Notes: generated by a model from the letters alone, not told the origin. A stretch of 64,000 bases of DNA from Arthrobacter echini (GCF_004803505.1 NZ_SSWH01000001.1:186001-250000); one strand, 5' to 3'; positions 44,271 through 52,774 are shown, counted from the first letter of the stretch. A program made the numbers and translations.

Positions 44271-45680
44271 TCAGGCAGTAGCCGCGGCCTTCCGAGACTG
44301 CTGCCAGGCACTCCACGCGGTGTAGCTGCCGTCGAGTTCGACGACGTCGTAGCCGGCCCTGCGCAGTGCGCTGGCGGCGACGGAGTTCCTGAGTCCGCTT
44401 TGGCAGTAGGTGACGATGGTCCCTTCGGTGGACAGTTCGTCGAGGTGCCACATGATGCGGCCGCCGTTGAGCTGGTAGGCGCCTGGAATGTGGCCCGCGG
44501 TGTGTTCGGTGCGGTTGCGTACATCGAGGATCATCGCCGCATCGATGTCCGGTAGGTCCGCCGGCTGAACGAGGGCGGGCGTCGTGGTAGGGAGCCCGTC
44601 GATGCTGGTGACGTACCCGGCCGCGTTGTCGATGCCGACGCGGACGAGGTGATCGCGGATCTCCTGGGCCTGCTCCGGTCCGGTGGCGAGCAGGACGAGC
44701 GGGTTCTTGTCCTGCTCGGGGTTCACGACCCAGGCGCCGTAAGTGGCAATCGCAGCGCTGGCTGGGATGTTCAGGGACCGCTCCACTGTCCCGGCATGGA
44801 CTTCGTTCGCCGAGCGGGTATCGATGAATGTCACCGCATCCGCGGCGAGATCATCGGCGACCTTCTCCTGGTCGAGTTCGGTCAGGGGGGCGCGCTCGCC
44901 CATGACGACAGGGCCATCACGGTTCTCGCGCTTCATCCGGCTGAAGTAGGCGTGGGCGTCGGGCTGGCCGTCGAGGAGTTCATCGATGAAGCCCTGCTCG
45001 TCGTTCGCCGCAAGATACGGACCCCACCAGGAGTAGAGGCGCTCGTAGCCGACCGTTGTGGACGGAATCGCTCCGAGGGCTTTGCCGCAGGCACTGCCGG
45101 CACCGTGTGCAGGATGCACCTGCACGTAGTCGGGCAAGGTCAGGAAGCTCTCCTGCAGACTCCTGAACAGTTGTTTCGCGCCCTCGAACCGGGTATCGAC
45201 GCCACCTGCGGCTTCATCGAGGAGATCCGGACGGCCGAGATCGCCGGAGAACACGAAGTCACCCGAGAGCAGGTACCCGGGCTTGTCGCTGAACGCACCG
45301 TCGGTGACCAGGAAGGACAGGTGCTCAGGGGTGTGTCCGGGGGTATGGACAGCCTGGATCGTGATATTGCCGAGGGTGATGGTGTCCCCGTCGTGGAGGC
45401 GGGTCGCCTCGAAGGCATACTGCCAGTCCGCCCCACCCTCCCCGGAGACATAGATCTCGGCCCCGGTCGCTGCCGCGAGTTCGCGGGTGCCGGAGAGATA
45501 GTCGGCGTGGATGTGGGTCTCGGTGACGGCCGTGATCTTCATGTTGTGCTCCGCGGCAAGATCCTGGTAGACGGCGATATCACGTCGACCGTCGACGACG
45601 ATCGCTGTGCCGTTGGCCTGGCAGCCAATGAGGTAGCTGGCCTGTGCAAGGTCTTCGTCGTAAATGCGCTCGAACAGCAT
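44271..45680 (-). CDS. MBL-fold/rhodanese protein (persulfide dioxygenase-rhodanese, CstB-like)
   Basis: This is a 469-residue protein. Residues about 1-250 are a metallo-beta-lactamase domain with THIHADYLSGTREL (iron ligands), TPGHTPEHLSF and SGDFVFSGDLGRPDL. Two rhodanese domains follow: the first (about 265-350) lacks a catalytic cysteine (VLLATGPEQ), the second (about 370-465) keeps it in TYCQSGLRNS. This matches CstB-type enzymes, which oxidise persulfides and release thiosulfate or sulfite. AAGGAGAG precedes the ATG. Two CstR-like palindromes lie 55 and 89 bases upstream. It is probably cytoplasmic. Confidence 0.9.
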   Translation of the reverse strand: MLFERIYDEDLAQASYLIGCQANGTAIVVDGRRDIAVYQDLAAEHNMKITAVTETHIHADYLSGTRELAAATGAEIYVSGEGGADWQYAFEATRLHDGDTITLGNITIQAVHTPGHTPEHLSFLVTDGAFSDKPGYLLSGDFVFSGDLGRPDLLDEAAGGVDTRFEGAKQLFRSLQESFLTLPDYVQVHPAHGAGSACGKALGAIPSTTVGYERLYSWWGPYLAANDEQGFIDELLDGQPDAHAYFSRMKRENRDGPVVMGERAPLTELDQEKVADDLAADAVTFIDTRSANEVHAGTVERSLNIPASAAIATYGAWVVNPEQDKNPLVLLATGPEQAQEIRDHLVRVGIDNAAGYVTSIDGLPTTTPALVQPADLPDIDAAMILDVRNRTEHTAGHIPGAYQLNGGRIMWHLDELSTEGTIVTYCQSGLRNSVAASALRRAGYDVVELDGSYTAWSAWQQSRKAAATA

Positions 45681-45734
45681 CGGTGCTCTCCTTCTTCGAT
45701 TCGGGGGACCAATCCTCCGAAGTAGCTCCTTCTT

Positions 45735-45750
45735 ATACCCCCTGGGGTAT
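45735..45750. promoter_or_regulatory. CstR-like operator 1, promoter of the MBL-rhodanese gene
   Basis: ATACCCCCTGGGGTAT is a 16-base palindrome with perfect 7-base arms ATACCCC/GGGGTAT around CT. It sits 55 bases before the MBL-rhodanese start, and the same element occurs three more times in this cluster. Confidence 0.75.
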
Positions 45751-45768
45751 CTTGCTTTACTCATCGTA

Positions 45769-45784
45769 ATACCGTGGGGGGTAT
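45769..45784. promoter_or_regulatory. CstR-like operator 2
   Basis: ATACCGTGGGGGGTAT keeps the outer arms ATACC/GGTAT of the same 16-base element. It is centred 34 bases from operator 1, about three helical turns. Confidence 0.65.
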
Positions 45785-45849
45785 GCGGCAAAACAAGTTG
45801 TGGCCCCTGAACGAAACAGGAGCGGGAACTCGTCCGACCGAAGAGCGAG

Positions 45850-45881
45850 CAGTGGTCAGTGGTCAGTGGTCAGTGGTCAGT
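45850..45881. repeat. 7-bp tandem repeat (CAGTGGT, 4.6 copies) at the TauE stop codon
   Basis: Four full copies of CAGTGGT and a partial CAGT run from 45850 to 45881. The TGA stop of the minus-strand exporter gene lies inside the last partial unit, so the repeat makes up the immediate 3' end. Confidence 0.9.
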
Positions 45882-46647
45882 CGAGGATCAAGGTGGCGAC
45901 GCTGCTCGATCCCACCCATGCGGCCACCGCGAAGATCAGAACGGCGAACGAGACGCGGACATGGCGGTCATCGAGCCGACGTGCGAACCGGGCCGCTGCA
46001 AGAGACCCGAGAATAGCGGGGACGGCGAAAGCGAGGACGCTGGGCCAATGAATCGCGAATCCCGCCGCATGGGCGCTGAAACCGGCTGCGGAGTTGAGCA
46101 CGATGATCGCCAGGGAAGACCCAACGGCCTGCCTCATTCCCAGCCCCAGGAAGAGCGTCAGGGCAGGGGTGAGCAGGAACCCGCCGCCAACACCGAGGAG
46201 GCCGGTGAGGAACCCGACCAGCAGGCCCACTACCACTGCCTTCGGGGCACATGCTCGGAAGGATCCGCCCGGCCCGGTGCTGCAGGAGCCCTCGGCCTCC
46301 GTGGTGCGACCGAGCATGCGGACACCGGCGATGATCATGACCCCGGCAAAAGCGATCATCAGGGCGGTTGGGTCGACCAGACGGCCGACCGCCATTCCCG
46401 CCCACGCGGACGGGATACCCGCAGCGCCGACGATGAGGATCACCGGCCAGTTCAGTCCCGCCCTGATCCGCGGAACAAGTGCTGCCAGGGAGGAAGCACC
46501 CACGACCAGCAGCGATGTGGGAATCGCCTCTGCCGGACTCATACCCACCCCGTAGACCAGAGCGGGGACGGCGACGATGGATCCACCGCCGCCCACCACT
46601 CCGAGGACGAGCCCGATGACAAGCCCGAGGATCAGGGCTGCGATCAC
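45877..46647 (-). CDS. TauE/SafE-family sulfur-anion exporter
   Basis: This is a 256-residue protein with seven to eight transmembrane helices. The GTG at 46645-46647 overlaps the rhodanese stop (GTGA), which sets the start. The two internal repeats each carry a glycine-rich loop, LGVVGGGGSIVAVPAL near residue 15 and LGVGGGFLLTPAL near 151. The family exports sulfite, sulfoacetate or related anions. In a persulfide-oxidation cluster, export of the sulfite or thiosulfate produced by the MBL-rhodanese is the likely task (inference). A cytoplasmic loop with two cysteines (CSTGPGGSFRAC) is notable. Confidence 0.87.
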   Translation of the reverse strand: MIAALILGLVIGLVLGVVGGGGSIVAVPALVYGVGMSPAEAIPTSLLVVGASSLAALVPRIRAGLNWPVILIVGAAGIPSAWAGMAVGRLVDPTALMIAFAGVMIIAGVRMLGRTTEAEGSCSTGPGGSFRACAPKAVVVGLLVGFLTGLLGVGGGFLLTPALTLFLGLGMRQAVGSSLAIIVLNSAAGFSAHAAGFAIHWPSVLAFAVPAILGSLAAARFARRLDDRHVRVSFAVLIFAVAAWVGSSSVATLILD

Positions 46648-47300
46648 GCCGTCGGTGTCTCTTCCGCCCGGCCGCTCACCGCGGGGAACTGCCGGATCGC
46701 TGATTCGCGGGTGGGCTCCTGGGCTGCCTTGTTCCAGGGCATTGCCGACAGGGCCCGCCCCATCGCACATGTGTTCGTCGCCGCCGAGAACGTCAGACCG
46801 GCCCCGATAGCGCCAGCCAGTAGACGGACCTTCGGAGACACGAACCGCCCACCGGTCAGGCCGACCAAAACCAGGGAGCCGGCCGTGAGGCGGACCTGGC
46901 GCTCGAGGTCCCAACGGGCTTTACCGCGGACCACGTCACCACCGGCGGACGCGAACCCGGGCACACCTCCGGTAAGGACATGGGCGGCTCCTACCCCGGA
47001 GGCGGACAGGCGCTGGCGTGCCTGTTCTGCTCGGACGCCGGACTGGCAGGCCAAAACCACCCGGCCGCCCAGACGGGCAGCGAACTCATCGGCGTGCTCC
47101 GAGAGCAACGGCAGCGGCACGTTGTAGGAACCGCGGATATGAAGGGACTCGAATTCCGCCGCCGAGCGCACGTCGATCACCACGACGTCCTCGCCGCCAG
47201 CAATCCACATGCGCAGCGTGCCAGGATCAAGCGCAGCCACAGCAGGAGCCAAGGCAGATCCGGCGTCCGAGGCAGAGTAAGAAGGGGCGGGAGTGTTCAT
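46644..47300 (-). CDS. rhodanese with C-terminal DUF2892 membrane domain
   Basis: This is a 218-residue protein. The rhodanese domain (about residues 25-125) has IDVRSAAEFESLHIRGSYNVP and the active-site loop ACQSGVRAEQ with the persulfide-bearing cysteine. Residues about 130-200 match DUF2892 (WDLERQVRLTAGSLVLVG) with two hydrophobic helices that anchor it to the membrane. It could hand sulfane sulfur to, or receive it from, the enzymes of the cluster. It is first in a two-gene unit with the exporter and divergent from the repressor gene. Confidence 0.9.
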   Translation of the reverse strand: MNTPAPSYSASDAGSALAPAVAALDPGTLRMWIAGGEDVVVIDVRSAAEFESLHIRGSYNVPLPLLSEHADEFAARLGGRVVLACQSGVRAEQARQRLSASGVGAAHVLTGGVPGFASAGGDVVRGKARWDLERQVRLTAGSLVLVGLTGGRFVSPKVRLLAGAIGAGLTFSAATNTCAMGRALSAMPWNKAAQEPTRESAIRQFPAVSGRAEETPTA

Positions 47301-47327
47301 GACAAGCCTTTCGAAGACGGGAAACGC

Positions 47328-47343
47328 ATACCCCCCGGAGTAT
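47328..47343. promoter_or_regulatory. CstR-like operator 3, rhodanese/repressor intergenic region
   Basis: ATACCCCCCGGAGTAT is the 16-base element with one arm mismatch. It lies 28 bases before the rhodanese start. Confidence 0.7.
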
Positions 47344-47369
47344 TCCGCATGGTTCCCAAAATCGTCAAA

Positions 47370-47385
47370 ATACCCTTGGGGGTAT
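47370..47385. promoter_or_regulatory. CstR-like operator 4, rhodanese/repressor intergenic region
   Basis: ATACCCTTGGGGGTAT is the 16-base element with arms ATACCC/GGGTAT. It lies 38 bases before the repressor GTG, so the repressor probably controls itself as well as the divergent unit. Confidence 0.7.
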
Positions 47386-47392
47386 ATCCTGA

Positions 47393-47680
<288 letters not shown>

Positions 47681-47683
47681 GGC

Positions 47684-48436
47684 TCATCGATACGAGCATC
47701 GACCCGTAGGCACCACACGGGGTCGCCCGAACTGGGTCTGCACACCCGGGGAGAACAGCACGGAATTGGGCGGGCCGTCCACCGCCAGTCCTGCGGCGGC
47801 GAGGAGTCCGTCGTCGAGCCCGGTGAGGGTCGCCGGGTGCAGCGGCCACGGCGTGTGGGTGTTGGGGATGTAGAGCGTCCGCCCGGCAAGGGTGCTGTGG
47901 AGGCCGAAGCGTGCCGTGAACTCCAGGGACACCGCGTCCTCCGCCGTCCGCGTCGTGTCAGGCTCGACGACGAAACGGGACGTGGCCTGCCCGCGGAAGC
48001 GGACGACGTCGTACCCGTATTCCCCGTCCGCGCGTATCGGCGAGCACCTCGACCAGACGTAGGGGATGCCGCCGGCCCTCGCCGCGAGGACCACGGCGAG
48101 GCGCGAGGCATCGAGGGTGACGAAGACGACGCCGCGGGTGCCGTCGGGCCCGCGGGAGTAGAGGCGCACGTTGATCTCCGTGAACGAGCCGAAGTACGGG
48201 ACGGGCAATCCCTTACCCACGCCGGCGCCGACCATGCGGAAGCCGATCAGCCCCACCCACGACGATCCGTCCACCTCGTCCGGCACCACGCCGGGCGGCA
48301 TGTGAGGTGCCACGGCGGCGGTGTCGATCCGCCAGTGCAAAAAGACCGCGTCCGCCCAGCGCTGGTCCATGATCACCGGGCGGGGCAGGTCGGGCGCGAG
48401 GAACCGGTCGGGGACTTCTGTCTGGTCGGTTCTCAT
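47684..48436 (-). CDS. DUF2071 (YqjF-like) family protein
   Basis: This is a 250-residue protein. VIMDQRWADAVFLHWRID and VAPHMPPGVVPDEVDGSSWVGLIGFRM are the typical N-terminal motif of DUF2071. Later FGSFTEINVRLYSR and RGVVFVTLDASRLAVVL follow the family pattern. The fold resembles acetoacetate decarboxylase but the family has no assigned reaction. It is divergent from the truncated GNAT gene. Confidence 0.85.
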   Translation of the reverse strand: MRTDQTEVPDRFLAPDLPRPVIMDQRWADAVFLHWRIDTAAVAPHMPPGVVPDEVDGSSWVGLIGFRMVGAGVGKGLPVPYFGSFTEINVRLYSRGPDGTRGVVFVTLDASRLAVVLAARAGGIPYVWSRCSPIRADGEYGYDVVRFRGQATSRFVVEPDTTRTAEDAVSLEFTARFGLHSTLAGRTLYIPNTHTPWPLHPATLTGLDDGLLAAAGLAVDGPPNSVLFSPGVQTQFGRPRVVPTGRCSYR

Positions 48437-48683
48437 GTGGCCGCCTCCGCGTCATCGCTCTATCGGGAAGCTCCTCGCTGCTGCTCCGGCTTCATAGGTA
48501 CTGTACCCAGCGGGGCAGACACCGGTGGTGTGGCACAGTTCGCTTGTGACCGATGGTCGACGCGGTGGAGGTAGCGTCGTCGTTCATGGTGAGTCAGCAC
48601 GTCGGAGACACCGCCGCGGTGTCGAGCTCTGACCCACTGGACCCGCAGATCGCCCGACTACCTTGACCGCCCGGAGGCTGCCC

Positions 48684-49337
48684 GTGATTCGCTCTGCGAC
48701 ACCTGAGGATCTCGACCTGCTCCTGTCCGCGCGGCAAATCGAACCCGTCGCGTTCGTCGATGCCGATCGTTTTCGCCGTGAACTCGACCAACGCCAGTAC
48801 CGGCTGGAATGGAGCTGGCTCCATGAGGTCGAGGGCAGGCTGCTTGCCCGGGCTCTCTGGTGGGGTCCGCCGGACCATCGTTTCCCCGTCTTGCTCGACT
48901 GCATCTGGGTCGATATGAGCCTTCCGGACCCGGCTCCCCTGGTCGCTCGACTCGTCAACACGGCACAGCGATCGTTCCGGGACGCCGGTCTGGAACAGCT
49001 TCCCGACGCGAACCTCACCGTCGCGACGGGCTGGAAAGACGACCCGGACGCCGTCGCAGCCCTCACCTGGCGCACCGGCGCATTGGCGGCGGCTGGACTC
49101 AGCGAACGGATCGAACGTCTCAGCTATGCGTGGACGCCTGAGGACGGACTTCCGCAGCGCAGCGCGCTCCTGACATTCAGCGCCGCCGACAACCAGGCTT
49201 TCCTCGACGTCTTCGCCGCGGTGGCGCAGGGAAGCCTGGACCTGTTGCCTCAGCGCGGCGGTCACGTCTTCGGGAGCGGCGGCGGTGGCGGCACGATATC
49301 CGCTTGCGCAGCTCTGGGTGGGCGCTCAATCATATAG
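48684..49337 (+). CDS. GNAT-family acetyltransferase, apparently C-terminally truncated
   Basis: This is a 217-residue frame. The GTG at 48684 follows GGAGG by 7 bases, better than the TTG at 48663. It begins VIRSATPEDLDLLLSARQ, and the first 185 residues read like the N-terminal domain of large two-domain actinobacterial GNATs, up to NQAFLDVFAAVAQGSLDL. In that family a second domain with the acetyl-CoA loop follows; here it is absent, and the frame runs into Gly-rich sequence antisense to the RES gene before stopping. A functional acetyltransferase is doubtful; it may be a remnant cut off by insertion of the toxin-antitoxin pair. Confidence 0.55.
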   Translation: MIRSATPEDLDLLLSARQIEPVAFVDADRFRRELDQRQYRLEWSWLHEVEGRLLARALWWGPPDHRFPVLLDCIWVDMSLPDPAPLVARLVNTAQRSFRDAGLEQLPDANLTVATGWKDDPDAVAALTWRTGALAAAGLSERIERLSYAWTPEDGLPQRSALLTFSAADNQAFLDVFAAVAQGSLDLLPQRGGHVFGSGGGGGTISACAALGGRSII

Positions 49338-49894
49338 CCGAGCCCCGACTGCAGGAGTGCGTCGACGCCGGAGAGTTGCCCGCAGATGGGCCACCGCGCG
49401 TCTCCCGTCCTGTTGAATACCGCAAGTGAGGTCCATTCGGTACCACTGGTGAAGCGGGAGGTGTAGACCATTCCGCGGTACCCCTCAACGTGGAAGGCTT
49501 GGGCCCATGCACAGGACACGGCGTAGTCCTCCGTCGTCGTCAGTTCCCGATTGGCTCCGAACTGCACTGCTTTCGGATCCGTCGTGTCGGCGACCCTCAC
49601 TTGCGTCGGCAGCCGCAGTTCGTAGACATTCATTTCCGCGATCTGCGTCGTGGTCATCATGCCGCTGTTGAGTAGCCGTTCGCGGCCCCGCTCACGAACC
49701 GCTGTCTCGATATCCACGGCCAGATAGCAGGTGCCGTCGGGCGGTTCCAGATCGAAGCGTTGCGTGCCGGTCGACCCGAACCACCACGGGCTGTGGTCGG
49801 TGCTCGTCGCACGGTAGAGCGGGAGGTCGGGTGGGACGGTGATGGACGGAAAGCCCGTGAGCGGTTTCGTTGGCTTGTCGATGTAGGGCGTCAT
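49262..49894 (-). CDS. RES-domain toxin (NAD+-degrading type)
   Basis: This is a 210-residue protein. The ATG at 49892-49894 overlaps the antitoxin stop (ATGA). The RES domain runs from about residue 25: LYRATSTDHSPWWFGSTG has the conserved arginine, CYLAVDIETAVRERG the Tyr and Glu, and GYRGMVYTSRFTSG the later Y-S motif. RES toxins degrade NAD+ and are neutralised by Xre-type antitoxins encoded just upstream, as found here. The C-terminus is Pro-rich. The downstream end overlaps the tail of the truncated GNAT frame. Confidence 0.78.
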   Translation of the reverse strand: MTPYIDKPTKPLTGFPSITVPPDLPLYRATSTDHSPWWFGSTGTQRFDLEPPDGTCYLAVDIETAVRERGRERLLNSGMMTTTQIAEMNVYELRLPTQVRVADTTDPKAVQFGANRELTTTEDYAVSCAWAQAFHVEGYRGMVYTSRFTSGTEWTSLAVFNRTGDARWPICGQLSGVDALLQSGLGYMIERPPRAAQADIVPPPPPLPKT

Positions 49895-50427
49895 GCAGCC
49901 CAGGCTGCTGCGTCGTGCTTCGCGAGCTGGAGAACGGCATCGACGGAGCCGCCGCCACGAAGCCAGTCGATGACGCTCTTGTCGTCGAGCTGTCCGGGAA
50001 CCACCGACTGGAGCCACAGTGCCCATGTCCAACCGTCCGCTGTCCCCTGGGCGAGGATCTTCAGAGTGCTGTTCAATCCCGGCAGGAGTTTACCGTCGTC
50101 CCGGAATTGCCAGACGGGGTACAGCCATTGCCGGTCCTCGGTGAAGCACCCGAGGATGGTGTGAGCGTCTCGGCGCTTTTGGAGTGCCTGGCGCGAGACA
50201 CCGAGCCAGCTCTGCAGCCCTGCCCCGTCGTAGAACGGTCCGGTCTTCTCAGCGAGCCTGCTCCCGGAGAACTCTCGAGGAACGATGGACGCCATGCGTC
50301 TGGCAATCTCATTAATGTCGGCGTCCACCATGAGACCGAAGTCCAGATCCTGAATCCGAAGGCGAACGGCATCCAGGAGCTGGTCCTGAATTTTCTTGCC
50401 GGCGCTTTCTCGCTCTGCCATAGTCAC
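49891..50427 (-). CDS. Xre/MbcA-type antitoxin partner of the RES toxin
   Basis: This is a 178-residue protein encoded first in the toxin-antitoxin pair. A helix-turn-helix-like segment GLQSWLGVSRQALQKRRDAHT (split at about residue 69-89) lies mid-protein, with a C-terminal domain (LNSTLKILAQGTADGWTWAL, then DDKSVIDWLRGG) as in DUF2384/antitoxin_Xre-like proteins that cap RES toxins. The acidic, helical N-terminus probably dimerises. It would neutralise the toxin and repress the operon. No clear palindrome was seen upstream. Confidence 0.72.
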   Translation of the reverse strand: MTMAERESAGKKIQDQLLDAVRLRIQDLDFGLMVDADINEIARRMASIVPREFSGSRLAEKTGPFYDGAGLQSWLGVSRQALQKRRDAHTILGCFTEDRQWLYPVWQFRDDGKLLPGLNSTLKILAQGTADGWTWALWLQSVVPGQLDDKSVIDWLRGGGSVDAVLQLAKHDAAAWAA

Positions 50428-50516
50428 TCCTTCCCGTCAACCTGTCACCCGATGATAGGTATCGAGAGCGCAACCAGTCAACCATTAGAGATCTTTCCTG
50501 CCACCCCGTCGTAGCG

Positions 50517-51506
50517 CTACAGGCCAAGCTCGTCGTCGACCCGCACCTTCTGGAAGATGGCTTCCACTTCCACCGGGAGGAAGCCGAGGGCAGTGTTGAT
50601 GGAGCGCATCCGGACATTCTGATCGTCACTACTGGTCGTGACGCGATCGATCCCTCCCAACCTCCGGGCCTCGTGGAGGGACGCCAGTTTCACGCCAGCG
50701 CCCAAGCCGTGGCCACGGTGATCCTTGAGGACCAGGGTTCCCTCGATCCATGCAGCTTTACCTGGGATTCCCGGCACGACGATGCAGGTCCAGGCGACCA
50801 CGTTGCCGTGGGCATCAACGGCGATCGACTCCACACTTGACCGCCCCTGGGCGATCCTCAGGTCGATCTCCCCGGCATACTCCTCGGGGCTCACCGCCGT
50901 CTCTTCCCACCCCAGCTCGCCGTGCGGGGCCTCCGCGTCCACGAGACCCTTGAGCTGACCCACCTGCTCACGGAATCGTTCCGGAATGCCGTCGACGTAG
51001 CTGGACACGGTGTAGCCCTTGACCATCGGCACATCAGCCAACTGCGCGGCAGCAAGATCCAGTTCGACGACGGTCTCGGTCGTCGCGACGCGGTAACCCT
51101 GTGGCGAGAGGAAGCGTATCTCGAGATCAGTGATGTCCTCCTGTCTCGGCCGGGTGACACTCGTGACGAATCGCTTCGTCGATGGAGAGCAGGCTCTTTC
51201 AGCGGCCTGCACCAGACTGGCGCCGATGCCGTGACCCTGGTGATCGGGGTGAACCCAGACCAGGATCCAGGTCGTGTCCGGGACGTCGTCGGATGTCATG
51301 CATGCGGCGAGGCCCTGCAGTGTCCCTCCGTCCCATGCGCCGAGAAGGCGGTTGGTCCAGCCGTCGTCGGCACGCCAGCCAAGCGTTCGAGCGTCAGCGC
51401 CACTGCCTATCCACCCGGGCCGTGCATGTTCATTAGCTGCGGACTCGACGTCGTACGCCGCCGCCAGGATTCGATCGTCGGCAAGGTCCAGCGGGCGAAT
51501 CCTCAT
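50517..51506 (-). CDS. tandem-domain GNAT acetyltransferase
   Basis: This is a 329-residue protein; the ATG at 51504-51506 starts MRIRPLDLADD. Two GNAT domains are present. The first (about 1-150) has WVHPDHQGHGIGASLVQ, and the second (about 165-329) has LVLKDHRGHGLGAGVKLASL, both complete acetyl-CoA loops (Q/R-x-x-G-x-G/A). Such double GNATs acetylate small molecules or aminoglycoside-like compounds in some cases; the substrate is unknown. It is divergent from the PadR operon. Confidence 0.88.
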   Translation of the reverse strand: MRIRPLDLADDRILAAAYDVESAANEHARPGWIGSGADARTLGWRADDGWTNRLLGAWDGGTLQGLAACMTSDDVPDTTWILVWVHPDHQGHGIGASLVQAAERACSPSTKRFVTSVTRPRQEDITDLEIRFLSPQGYRVATTETVVELDLAAAQLADVPMVKGYTVSSYVDGIPERFREQVGQLKGLVDAEAPHGELGWEETAVSPEEYAGEIDLRIAQGRSSVESIAVDAHGNVVAWTCIVVPGIPGKAAWIEGTLVLKDHRGHGLGAGVKLASLHEARRLGGIDRVTTSSDDQNVRMRSINTALGFLPVEVEAIFQKVRVDDELGL

Positions 51507-51589
51507 GTGCGCCAACCTATCGTCCAACCTGTGCGGCTATGGACAAGGGCAAACAGGACGACGAGTGTCGGCGCATCTTCGTACGATAC

Positions 51590-51618
51590 TTTACAGACTA
51601 ACTACTTAGACAGACAAT
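51590..51618 (+). promoter_or_regulatory. PadR promoter with an internal palindrome
   Basis: TTTACA (51590-51595) and GACAAT (51613-51618) are spaced by 17 bases, and the -10 ends 6 bases before the ATG at 51625. CTAACTACTTAG (51598-51609), an inverted repeat CTAA-N4-TTAG, fills the spacer, where a repressor would block polymerase. Autoregulation by PadR is plausible. Confidence 0.6.
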
Positions 51619-51624
51619 ATAGCC

Positions 51625-52011
51625 ATGGAAGTGACAACCTCAGGCCCCGCTACCGCGGAGGGCGTCGAGTGGCCGAGCGATTGGCTGCGCGCGACACTTG
51701 GGCTCCTCGCCCTCCGTGCCCTCTCCGCCGGGCCCTCCTATGGGTACGCGATCATCAGCGAACTCGAGCGCCACGGCTTCGGCACCATCAAGGGCGGCAC
51801 CCTGTACCCGCTCCTCACGCGCTATGAAACCGCCGGTCTGGTCTCGACCGAGTGGAGAGCCGGCGACGGAGGTCCCGGCCGCAAGTACTTCGACCTCACT
51901 GAGCGCGGACACGCCGAACTCGCTCGGCTCAGCGCCGATTGGTTCCACTTCAGTCAGCTCAGTACCGATTACCTCGATCCCGAACGACGTCCGAAGGAGC
52001 CCTCCGTATGA
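51625..52011 (+). CDS. PadR-family transcriptional regulator
   Basis: This is a 128-residue winged-helix regulator. LGLLALRALSAGPSYGYAII is the family N-terminal helix, GGTLYPLLTRYETAGLVSTEW the recognition region, and GRKYFDLTERGHAEL the wing. The ATG follows its -10 by 6 bases, so the transcript is probably leaderless. The stop overlaps the start of the next gene (ATGA). PadR with an adjacent membrane protein gene is a common regulatory pair. Confidence 0.9.
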   Translation: MEVTTSGPATAEGVEWPSDWLRATLGLLALRALSAGPSYGYAIISELERHGFGTIKGGTLYPLLTRYETAGLVSTEWRAGDGGPGRKYFDLTERGHAELARLSADWFHFSQLSTDYLDPERRPKEPSV

Positions 52012-52721
52012 TGCAGCAGACCAGCGACAAGAAGTGGTTCGACGAGCTCACCCTCGAACTCCGCCTCCGTCAGGTCCATGGCAGCGCCATCGGTGACACC
52101 CTGGCCAGCGCACGCGAGCTTCTGCATGACACTGGCCAGAGCGCCAAGGAAGCATTCGGACCAGCGCGGCAGTACGCCGCTTCACTCGAGCTCCCATCAA
52201 CGCCGCAGTTCGCCTGGGTGCGCAAGTCACTCTGGCCGCTACTCCTCGGCCTGCTGGCGTTTCTGCTCTTCAGTCAGGCCGTCGTATCCCTGGTCCAAGC
52301 CGAGCAGCTCCTGGTCTCGCCCGCGCAATTCGCCCTTCTGCTCATTCCCGTGGTGCTGATCGCCCTCTTACCGCTCTACATCGATGCAGCAGTGCGCCAC
52401 TTCTGGATCCTTATGGTTCTCGTCATGATGGGGTCGCTGTCAGGGGCGTTCTCGGCCTTGGTGGCTCCGAAGACTCCGGCAGAAGCGTGGCTCGCAGTGG
52501 ATCCGCTCCCGTGCGTCATCGGCAGCGCTCTCGTCATGATCGCCCAGTCGGTCTTCAATACCGTCCGGACTCTCCGCTCCACGAGCGACGACGACATCAT
52601 CGACCCGCTCGCCGTGAAACAGAGCAGTGCAACGGGCACGAAGATATTTGTCCACGTCACCAATTGGCTGTTCCCGATCTACGCCCTCGCCGTACTCGGT
52701 CTCACTCTGGCCCTCAATTGA
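52008..52721 (+). CDS. membrane protein paired with PadR (HAAS/DUF1129-like)
   Basis: This is a 237-residue protein whose ATG overlaps the PadR stop, with AAGGAG 9 bases before. The N-terminal soluble part (KKWFDELTLELRLRQVHGSAIG... to about residue 75) looks like the HAAS domain that accompanies PadR regulators. It is followed by five to six hydrophobic helices (about 78-237). It may sense or transmit an envelope signal to PadR. The exact function is unknown. Confidence 0.75.
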   Translation: MMQQTSDKKWFDELTLELRLRQVHGSAIGDTLASARELLHDTGQSAKEAFGPARQYAASLELPSTPQFAWVRKSLWPLLLGLLAFLLFSQAVVSLVQAEQLLVSPAQFALLLIPVVLIALLPLYIDAAVRHFWILMVLVMMGSLSGAFSALVAPKTPAEAWLAVDPLPCVIGSALVMIAQSVFNTVRTLRSTSDDDIIDPLAVKQSSATGTKIFVHVTNWLFPIYALAVLGLTLALN

Positions 52722-52736
52722 AGCGACGTGAGGGCT

Positions 52737-52774
52737 GGACACACCGCACACGGTGCGGCACCGTGAGGGTGTCC
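52737..52774 (+). terminator. hairpin after the PadR operon
   Basis: GGACAC-A-CC (52737-52745) pairs with GGTGTCC (52768-52774), and CACGGTG (52749-52755) pairs with CACCGTG (52759-52765) around a 3-base loop. It begins 15 bases past the operon stop. Confidence 0.6.
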
